Source of the DNA: [Chlorobium] sp. 445
GTDB taxonomy: Bacteria > Bacteroidota > Chlorobiia > Chlorobiales > Thermochlorobacteraceae
Reading direction: 5' to 3'
DNA length: 42,637 bases
Assembly (NCBI GenBank): GCA_002763895.1
Contig: NSLH01000023.1
Location: 1 to 42,637, forward strand
In this document: positions 35,695 to 42,637 of the stretch, in pieces
How the letters are laid out: every line of letters begins with the position of its first letter
Numbering within the stretch: position 1 is the first letter of the stretch
The notes under the pieces: model-generated
Told to the model about the DNA's origin: nothing
What the model saw: the letters and a program-made list of their open reading frames with translations, nothing else
Database searches by the model: none
Translations under genes and position numbers: made by a program

Positions 35695-37182
35695 TCACTT
35701 TGCCTGAGGCTGTGCCAAAATGTTTCGTTTCGCAGATGACTCAAAAAGTTCGGGATGGGCGCAGAGCTCCTCAAATTTTTGTTTCAGCAGTGCAATTGCC
35801 GCTTCACGCTCGTAAGGAATCACTCCATCCAAAATGGCATCCTCCATGGCTTTTTTGAGTAGCCCCACCATACGCTTCGGGAATGTTGAACATCTCCATA
35901 ATCTCATGACCATTAACAGGTGGGCGCCACTTTGCCCACTTGTCTTTTTCGGTTACATCGGCAACTTTCTCTTCAACTTTGGCAAAGTTTGCCAGAATGC
36001 GCTGCACTTTTTTCGGATTTTTACTCGTTACATCGGCACGGCAAAGCACCATCAAATCATCTAAGTCTTCACCTGCTTCTACCATCAAGCGGCGAATGGC
36101 GGCATCTGTAATGCCCTCACGATGCAGTGGAATGGGACGCAAATGCAAGCGCACCATTTTTTGTACATACGGCAAAGGCTCCATCGGAAATTTCATGCGC
36201 TTAAAAATTTTAGGCAACATTGCTGCACCCAGTGCATCATGACCGTGAAAAGTCCAGCCGTGTCCTTTGACGAAGCGTTTGGTGCGTGGCTTGCCAATAT
36301 CGTGCAGCAGCGCTGCCATGCGTAGCCAGAGTTTATCGGTCATTGCCGCACAATTATCGACCACTTTCAGCGTGTGGAAAAATGTGTCCTTATGCCCTAA
36401 GCCATCGACTTGCTCGACACCTGCCATGAGTGAGAGTTCAGGGAAGATTTCATCGAGCAATTTTGTGCGAAAGAGAATTTCAAGTCCGATCGAGGGCACA
36501 GGTGCCTTCATGATTTTGAGCAGTTCATCCGTGATGCGCTCTTGCGAGACAATTTTGATGCGCTGATGCATTTTTCCATTGCAGCAAGTGTTGCAGGATG
36601 CACTTGGAAGCCCAGTTGTGCTGCAAAGCGTGCGGCTCGCATCATGCGTAGGGGGTCATCGGAAAATGTCGATTCAGGCTCGAGCGGCGTGCGCAGGAGT
36701 TTCTTTTCCATATCCGCAAGCCCTTCGAAGCGGTCCATAATTTCGCCAAAAGATGCCCCGTTCAGTGAAATAGCAAGGGCGTTGATGGTAAAATCGCGCC
36801 GTAAGAGATCGTCTTCTAAGGTACCGATTTGCGTAATAGGCTTGCGCGAATCGGGATTGTAACTTTCTTTGCGTGCGCCGACAAACTCTAACTTGATTTC
36901 ACCATGCCTCTCATCGTCAAAAGTAAATTGTGCTGTGCGAAATCGCTCAAACACAACAAGCCCTCGTCCGTTGAGTTTTGCTTTTGCCGCATTTGCAAAG
37001 GCAATCGGGTCGCCGACGAGCATAATGTCAATATCTTTGCATTCACGTCCTAAGAGCCGATCGCGTACATAGCCGCCCACGACATAGCACGGCAGTTGCA
37101 TCTCGTCAGAGAGTTTGCCAAGTTCCACAAACAGTGGCTCAGCCAGCATCTCGGTCGTTAATGTTTTTTGCGCGCTTGTCAT
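35695..37182 (-). CDS. cca: CCA-adding tRNA nucleotidyltransferase / poly(A) polymerase family with HD domain, frame broken twice
   Basis: An ATG at 37182 opens the head domain: CYVVGGYVRDRLLGR, KDIDIM (metal DxD), RRDFTINALAIS and DDPLRMMRAARFAAQLGF. That frame ends near 36508. The middle part (RIKIVSQERITDELLKIM, LLHDIGKPRTK, FHGHDALGA with the HD motif) is in the next frame. The end (RMVGLLKKAMEDAILDG to AQPQAK) is in a third. Adding one A to the A5 run at 36571-36575 joins the first two as AAMEKMHQRIKIV. At 35879-35881 (a G3 run, read as CCC) either one extra base or two missing bases explains the second break. The result is about 495 residues, near the normal HD-type length. The enzyme adds or repairs the tRNA 3' CCA end. 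Confidence 0.85.
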
Positions 37183-37398
37183 ATCCAGTTTGTTTGAACT
37201 TTGAAGTTACAAATCACAGACGAAATCTTTAGCTAAATTCTTCATTAGCATCGCTTGCTGATTTGCTATCGTTCAAGCCGTTTTACTTGAGCTGCAACTT
37301 TCAATTTCGCATTTGCAATTTCAAAACATGGTGTCTTTGTCTGTAAAGCACAAGCCCGATTTGATGTATATTTAGGTTTAATTTTCAGCCAAGCCCCA

Positions 37399-40227
37399 AT
37401 GTCAGAGTTGCAACATATTGTTGTGCGTGGCGCGAAGGTGCACAACTTGAAAAATATCGATGTTGATATCCCGCGCAAGAAACTGGTTGTTATCACAGGA
37501 CTTTCTGGCTCTGGCAAATCCAGCTTAGCCTTTGACACCATCTGTGCTGAAGGACAGCGTCGGTTCATGGAAACGCTCTCGGCATACGCCCGCCAATTTG
37601 TCGGTGCTATCGAGCGCCCGGATGTCGATTTTATTGATGGTCTTTCGCCTGTGATTGCTATTGAGCAAAAAACCACGGCACGTAGCCCGCGCTCTACGGT
37701 TGGCACCATTACAGAAATCTATGACTTTATGCGCCTGCTCTGGGCACGAATTGGCGTGCGATACGACCCCAAAACCAATCAGCGTCTGGAAAAGCAAAGC
37801 GAAGAAGACATTCTTGCCAGCATTTTACGACTGCCTGAAAACACCAAAGTGCAAGTGCTTGCGCCGCTGGTTGTTGGACGCAAAGGTCATTACCGCGAAC
37901 TCTTCAGCGATCTTTTGAAGCGCGGCTTTGTGCGCGTGCGTGTCGATGGTGAAACACGCGAGCTCAAAAAAGATATGAAACTCGATCGCTACAAAGTGCA
38001 TAACATTGAACTCGTGGTCGATCGCTTCAGTATCTCGCCTGATATTGCGCCGCGCCTCAAAGAAGCTATTTTGCTTGCCCTCAAACTCTCCGAAAGTGGC
38101 TCTACTATGATTTGCGAAGTGCTTGGTGAAAAGAAATATGATCTTTTCTTCAACAAGAACTATGCTTACTCTGACGGACGCAGCGCCCTAGCGGAACTTG
38201 CACCTAACAACTTTAGTTTTAATTCGGTCTATGGCGCTTGCCCAACCTGCGAAGGGCTTGGTGAAATCATGCAACTCTCGCCCGACTTGCTCATTCCCAA
38301 CCCTGAACTGAGCATTGCGGAAGGCGGTCTGGCACCACTTGGAAAAGAAGGTCGCAGCGAACAGTGGCGACTCCTCAAAGCACTTGCTAAACAGCACAAC
38401 GTTTCTCTGAATGAACCGATTTCCACTTTGCCCAAAGCCTTTGTGAACATCTTGCTCCATGGCGCGCCTGATCCTGTACCGGTCTCCTATGGCTATGCTG
38501 GACGCGAGCATGTCTATCCCATACGCTTCAGCGGATTGATAGAGTATGTTAATTCTATCTATCGCACCACGCAGTCGATTTCGGTGCGCGAATGGGCAGA
38601 AAGCTTTATGCAAAAATCTCCTTGTCCAACTTGCAAAGGCGCCCGCCTGCGTGAAGAGAGTCTTTTCGTGAAAATTGCTGAGCACAACATCGCTCAAGTC
38701 TCCGACCTACCGATTCCTGAATGCAAAGCGTTTTTTGTAGAACTGCCCTCACATCTCTCTGGCAAAGACCTTGCCGTGGCAACCCCAATTCTTGCCGAGA
38801 TTCTTAAACGCTTGGATTTTCTTTTGAACGTTGGGTTAGATTATCTCTCGCTTTCACGTTCGGCGGCAACACTTTCAGGTGGTGAAGCCCAGCGCATCCG
38901 ACTTGCTGCACAACTTGGCTCGCAACTTACTGGCGTGCTCTACATTCTCGATGAACCCTCAATCGGTCTGCATCAGCGCGATAATGTCAAGCTCATTGAC
39001 TCACTTTTGCAACTGCGCGACTTAGGCAATAGTGTGATTGTCGTCGAGCACGACAAAGAAACGATGGAGCGCGCCGACTACATCATCGATCTGGGTCCAG
39101 GCGCCGGCGAGCACGGTGGCAAGGTCGTGGCTGAAGGTCATGCTCAAAACCTTCATTCAGAATCACTTACAGCGCAATACTTGCACGGCAAGTTGAAAAT
39201 CGAAATCCCCAAAACACGACGCGAAGGCAATGGTAAGTCTATCGTGCTCGAAGGCTGTACTGGACATAACCTTAAAAATGTTACGCTTCGCCTGCCCTTA
39301 GGCAAATTTATCGCGATTACTGGCGTGAGCGGCTCTGGCAAGTCGTCGCTGATTAATGAAACGCTCTACCCGATTCTGGCTCGACATTTTTATCGCTCAA
39401 AAGTGCTCACGCTGCCTTACAGAAACATTACAGGGCTCGAGCACCTTGATAAAGTTATCGACGTCGACCAATCCCCTATTGGCAGAACGCCACGTTCAAA
39501 TCCCGCCACTTACACCGGCGTCTTTACGCTCATTCGTGATTTCTTTGCTTCGCTGCCTGAAGCACAAATTCGTGGCTATAAAGCTGGTCGTTTTAGTTTC
39601 AATGTCCGAGGCGGTCGCTGTGAAGCCTGCGAAGGCGATGGCGTCAAAAAAATTGAGATGAACTTTCTGCCCGATGTCTATGTCACCTGCGATGTCTGCA
39701 AAGGCAAACGCTATAACCGCGAAACACTTGAAGTGCGCTACCGTGGCAAGTCCATTGCCGACGTGCTCGATATGCCCATCGAAGAAGCCCGACACTTCTT
39801 TGACGATTTTCCGCGCATCAAGCGCATTTTGGAAACCCTCGAGAGCGTCGGACTCGGCTACTTGCGCCTTGGGCAATCTTCCACTACGCTCTCTGGCGGT
39901 GAAGCGCAGCGCATCAAACTGGCAACAGAACTTGCTAAAACGCAAACGGGCCAAACCCTCTACATCCTTGACGAGCCTACCACCGGCTTGCACTTTCACG
40001 ACATTCAACTTCTGCTCAATGTGCTGCATCGGCTTGTCGACAAAGGTAATACGGTCGTTGTCATCGAGCACAACTTAGACGTCATCAAGCAAGCAGATTG
40101 GGTGATTGACCTTGGACCTGAAGGCGGAGAAAAAGGCGGTGAGATTATCGCTGAAGGCACGCCCGAACACATTACCACTGTTGAACGCTCAGCTACTGGT
40201 TACTTCCTGCGCCGTGAGTTAGATTAG
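37399..40227 (+). CDS. uvrA: Excinuclease ABC subunit A
   Basis: A 942-residue ABC ATPase that finds DNA damage in nucleotide excision repair. Two ATPase halves are visible: Walker [10 protein letters not shown] and GVSGSGKSS, signatures [12 protein letters not shown] and [12 protein letters not shown], and Walker [11 protein letters not shown] and [10 protein letters not shown]. The C-terminal zinc finger is intact (CEACEGDG and [10 protein letters not shown]). In the first zinc module only the second Cys pair is present (C281 and C284, ACPTCEGLG); the first pair is replaced by [11 protein letters not shown]. Length is standard. The upstream gap of 216 nt has no gene. A hairpin terminator lies shortly after its stop. 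Confidence 0.97.
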   Translation: MSELQHIVVRGAKVHNLKNIDVDIPRKKLVVITGLSGSGKSSLAFDTICAEGQRRFMETLSAYARQFVGAIERPDVDFIDGLSPVIAIEQKTTARSPRSTVGTITEIYDFMRLLWARIGVRYDPKTNQRLEKQSEEDILASILRLPENTKVQVLAPLVVGRKGHYRELFSDLLKRGFVRVRVDGETRELKKDMKLDRYKVHNIELVVDRFSISPDIAPRLKEAILLALKLSESGSTMICEVLGEKKYDLFFNKNYAYSDGRSALAELAPNNFSFNSVYGACPTCEGLGEIMQLSPDLLIPNPELSIAEGGLAPLGKEGRSEQWRLLKALAKQHNVSLNEPISTLPKAFVNILLHGAPDPVPVSYGYAGREHVYPIRFSGLIEYVNSIYRTTQSISVREWAESFMQKSPCPTCKGARLREESLFVKIAEHNIAQVSDLPIPECKAFFVELPSHLSGKDLAVATPILAEILKRLDFLLNVGLDYLSLSRSAATLSGGEAQRIRLAAQLGSQLTGVLYILDEPSIGLHQRDNVKLIDSLLQLRDLGNSVIVVEHDKETMERADYIIDLGPGAGEHGGKVVAEGHAQNLHSESLTAQYLHGKLKIEIPKTRREGNGKSIVLEGCTGHNLKNVTLRLPLGKFIAITGVSGSGKSSLINETLYPILARHFYRSKVLTLPYRNITGLEHLDKVIDVDQSPIGRTPRSNPATYTGVFTLIRDFFASLPEAQIRGYKAGRFSFNVRGGRCEACEGDGVKKIEMNFLPDVYVTCDVCKGKRYNRETLEVRYRGKSIADVLDMPIEEARHFFDDFPRIKRILETLESVGLGYLRLGQSSTTLSGGEAQRIKLATELAKTQTGQTLYILDEPTTGLHFHDIQLLLNVLHRLVDKGNTVVVIEHNLDVIKQADWVIDLGPEGGEKGGEIIAEGTPEHITTVERSATGYFLRRELD

Positions 40228-40258
40228 CTCGTGCTGATGTATCGCTATCGCCGCAAAT

Positions 40259-40284
40259 AAAAAAGGCGCCCCTCTCAGAGCGCC
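40259..40284 (-). terminator. Rho-independent terminator shared by uvrA and the T9SS protein gene
   Basis: GGCGC (40265-40269) and GCGCC (40280-40284) pair around a 10-nt loop. Read on the minus strand, the stem is followed by a T6 run (AAAAAA at 40259-40264), so it is a good terminator for the gene ending at 40311. For uvrA on the plus strand the tail (TCCTTT) is weaker. The two genes converge here. Confidence 0.75.
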
Positions 40285-40310
40285 TCCTTTGTGCATGCCT
40301 TCTATGAGCG

Positions 40311-42637
40311 TTATTTCACCAGCATCATTTTCTTTGTCTGCACAAAAGTTTGCGAACTGCCTTGCGCTTTTAGGCGATAGAAATACATCCCACTTGCTAG
40401 CGTTGCGGCATTGAACATCGGTGCATAGTTACCACGCTCTTGCACCGCATCAACCAGTGTGGCTACCTTTTGCCCTAGCGTGTTGTAGACTTCCAGCGTT
40501 ACTTTTGACCGCTCTTTGAGCTGGTAAGGAATGTTCGTTGTCGGATTGAAAGGATTAGGATAGTTTTGCTCTAAGGCAAAATCAGAAATAACCGTTGAAA
40601 AGCGAGTCTCCACGCGCACTTCTCGCAGGCGCTCAATCACGCCATTGAAACTGACTTCATCTAAGCGATACTCCACAATTGTGCCAACGGGTAAATCACT
40701 GACATCGGTGTAAGTATACTGTGCACCGTTGGTGCTGTTCTTGGAGACCAGTGCCGGATTGCGAGTGTAATCGTCGAGCTTTTGCCACTCGGTCTGACCT
40801 GCACTCAAAATTCGCCGATTGATGAGGAAGCCTGCAGACTCACGCTCCGATGCCGTTGCCCAATTCAGCACCACGCCCACGCGACTTGAGGTACCGGTGA
40901 AACTAATGAGTTCCACTGGCAGCGGCGCATCACTGACATTGATTGAGCCAAGTGTGTAGAAGCGCAAAGTGTTTGTTAAGGAGTTAGATTGCACACCCCG
41001 CACGCCGAGGAAGGAAGCCACATCGGTACCGCCATAGTCGGAGAATGCTCCTGCCAGCGGCGCCGGGCGTGCTGCAACACGCAACGGATAGGGCGAGAGC
41101 GAAGTGATACCATCATCGACAGGGTCCAGCACATAGCCTAAGATTACTTGATCTCCTGCTTGAGTGCCAGCTGCAGTCGCATCTGCATCTGTGAGTTCCC
41201 AATAGCGGAATGCACTGATTGACGCCAAGGGGCTGCCCGGTGTGGCACCAGCAGAAAGCGGTGAGCTATTGACAAGCTGCACACGCTGCAGTGTCGCTGC
41301 GTTAGTTCCTGTTGTAATTTGCAGCGGGCGATACACACTCCCATCACCCACAGGATAATTTTTCGGGTATCCAGCGCCAGTGCCGCCAAGCACCAGTGGA
41401 CCGTTGACATATGTGCTTGGACCACCGCCACTTGTTGCTGCCGCAGTCATCAAGCTCGTGCCCGATGTATTGAGGATACCGTTGCTGAGAAAAAGTGTAC
41501 TTCTTGCAGTCAGATTGCGCGACAGTGTTACGCCTGCGCTGTTATCGACCTCAAAATTTTCAATCGTGCTATTGCCAGAGCCTAGCACACTCTGCGCCGC
41601 ACTACCGTTCATAATGACCCTGCCGTTGGTCATCCCTGGTGAGCCTGTACCAGCGTCAATGAGCGTAAAATTGCCTCTCACCTGCACTGAATTCACTGAA
41701 CCTCCTAATGCTATACTACCTGTTCCAATGTTGAAGACAAGATTGTTGAAAATTGGTGATGCAAGCGAGCCATTGATAGTATTACTTGAGCCATTGTTTA
41801 GTGTGAGTGTACCGCCAGATACGTTGAAACTGCCACCGTTCATTGTGAGCGTACCGCCCGAGATGGTCACACTGCCGCCAATATTGCCTGCTTCAACGGT
41901 CGCATTGCCTGACACTGTTAGTCCACCGTTGTAGGTTGCATCGCCTGCGGTGTTGGTGTATGAACCTAATACACTGATTGGGTTGCCAGATAGAGATGTA
42001 AAAGCCGTGGCACTTTGCTTCGTCAAATTGCCATTAACGGTGATAGCGGTTTGCGCAGGTGTGTCATCCGAATTTGCTGTACCTGTTGCACCGTTAATCA
42101 CCAGATTTTGATAGACATCAGCATAGACATTTCCGGTTTGATACTCTACCGTGCCAGCTAAAAAATCTGTTCTCTGACTTAGCCACTGCGCGCCGGCTGC
42201 AGTTGAGAAGTCTAGGGTACTTTGAATCACCAGCGTGCCTGTTGCATCATCCATAGTCAGCGTGCGTGCCTCTGCTGCAGTTGAAATTGTAACAGTTCTG
42301 CCATTGCGAATAATGACATCAGAATTTGCGGCAAGCGATGGCGGTGAAGTTCTCTGATTGCCACTTGCATCTTCCCAGGTTGCAGCGTCGTTCCAATCTC
42401 CACCACCAAATGTGCGGGAAATCCAGAGGTTACCTGAACTTCGCCCAAGTGTGAAAAGACCTGTAAAGAAATTGGTGTAAGGAAAATTTGGTGCTTGTGT
42501 TGCGCGTGTACCGTCGTCATCGACATCTGCCCCTGTTGGCAAGCCCCCAGCGTAGGTATCAGGGCCTGTGCCGCTGCGGAAGACCACACGGTTCAACGGT
42601 GATGGAATACCGCCGCCTGCGATATCGACGTCTAAGC
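40311..42637 (-). CDS. T9SS-sorted surface protein with beta-solenoid repeats, N-terminus cut by window edge
   Basis: The frame is open from 40311 to the right edge (about 775 residues; no start codon is needed inside the window, and the TTG at 42596 is not a credible start). The N-terminal two-thirds is a Gly/Thr/Asn/Ser-rich repeat region (for example TISGGTLTMNGGSFNVSGG, TLTLNNGSSNTINGSL) of beta-helical look. Then come a fibronectin-like domain (PLPVELISFTGTSSRVGVVL, NWATASERESAGF) and a type IX secretion C-terminal domain (FALEQNYPNPFNPTTNIPYQ, LYN..GQKVATLVD-type end, GMYFYRLKA). The protein is exported by the T9SS to the cell surface; function may be adhesion. No other T9SS gene is in the window. 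Confidence 0.9.
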   Translation of the reverse strand, partial: LDVDIAGGGIPSPLNRVVFRSGTGPDTYAGGLPTGADVDDDGTRATQAPNFPYTNFFTGLFTLGRSSGNLWISRTFGGGDWNDAATWEDASGNQRTSPPSLAANSDVIIRNGRTVTISTAAEARTLTMDDATGTLVIQSTLDFSTAAGAQWLSQRTDFLAGTVEYQTGNVYADVYQNLVINGATGTANSDDTPAQTAITVNGNLTKQSATAFTSLSGNPISVLGSYTNTAGDATYNGGLTVSGNATVEAGNIGGSVTISGGTLTMNGGSFNVSGGTLTLNNGSSNTINGSLASPIFNNLVFNIGTGSIALGGSVNSVQVRGNFTLIDAGTGSPGMTNGRVIMNGSAAQSVLGSGNSTIENFEVDNSAGVTLSRNLTARSTLFLSNGILNTSGTSLMTAAATSGGGPSTYVNGPLVLGGTGAGYPKNYPVGDGSVYRPLQITTGTNAATLQRVQLVNSSPLSAGATPGSPLASISAFRYWELTDADATAAGTQAGDQVILGYVLDPVDDGITSLSPYPLRVAARPAPLAGAFSDYGGTDVASFLGVRGVQSNSLTNTLRFYTLGSINVSDAPLPVELISFTGTSSRVGVVLNWATASERESAGFLINRRILSAGQTEWQKLDDYTRNPALVSKNSTNGAQYTYTDVSDLPVGTIVEYRLDEVSFNGVIERLREVRVETRFSTVISDFALEQNYPNPFNPTTNIPYQLKERSKVTLEVYNTLGQKVATLVDAVQERGNYAPMFNAATLASGMYFYRLKAQGSSQTFVQTKKMMLVK

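Noticed and set aside
1-42637. CRISPR arrays, tRNA or rRNA genes, insertion sequences, prophage genes
   Set aside because: No regularly spaced repeats, cloverleaf sequences, rRNA motifs, transposases or integrases were seen on either strand.

Overview
The window looks like a chromosomal segment from a Bacteroidota/Chlorobiota-type bacterium, with a Chlorobi-like relative favoured. Reasons: a large surface protein ends in a type IX secretion (T9SS) sorting domain of the NYPNPFNPTT type; the ferredoxin-NADP reductase is of the thioredoxin-reductase-like kind found in Chlorobium; there are an S46 dipeptidyl-peptidase, a GWxTD-domain protein and a DUF4905-like protein; and two intergenic regions carry TAnnTTTG-type promoter elements. 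No tRNA, rRNA, CRISPR array, transposase, integrase or phage gene was recognised. The species cannot be named from this sequence alone.

Layout. 1-1827 (minus): a TetR regulator followed by an HlyD-type efflux adaptor that runs off the left edge. 2158-6769 (minus): a likely operon of two exported amidohydrolases, an L-asparaginase and a cation diffusion facilitator. 6957-8780: iscX, a flavodoxin with a broken frame, an L,D-transpeptidase and a ferritin-like protein, ending in a clear terminator. 8969-17137 (plus): a phosphate-uptake-related stretch with two divergent PstS-like lipoproteins, a receiver-like protein, a free methionine-R-sulfoxide reductase, a Lon-N domain protein, nadC, an unknown lipoprotein and then pstS-pstC-pstA. 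No pstB lies beside it. 17225-18934 (minus): a TPR-GGDEF diguanylate cyclase. 19176-23870 (plus): ferredoxin-NADP reductase, a receiver-HD-GYP c-di-GMP phosphodiesterase, a DHH phosphoesterase, a methyltransferase and a DUF4905-like protein. 23873-33153 (minus): gyrA, rsmI, panC, GWxTD protein, S46 peptidase and pyruvate kinase. 33337-35682 (plus): a TPR protein and aroE. 35695-37182 (minus): CCA-adding enzyme. 37399-40227 (plus): uvrA. 40311 to the right edge (minus): the T9SS surface protein.

Five conserved genes (flavodoxin, DUF4905-like, pyruvate kinase, rsmI, cca) are each split by one or two frameshifts. Five of the six breaks can be repaired by adding one base to a short A/T homopolymer. 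This points more to homopolymer undercalling in the assembly than to gene decay, so I annotate each as one interrupted gene.

Most of the window is housekeeping. The points most worth following are the catalytically degenerate amidohydrolase coupled to an intact paralogue, the two PstS-like lipoproteins that lack the usual phosphate-binding loops, the pst operon without pstB, a clean palindromic candidate operator upstream of tetR, and a shared octamer element upstream of the ferritin and ferredoxin reductase genes. I found no strong evidence for a wholly new system.
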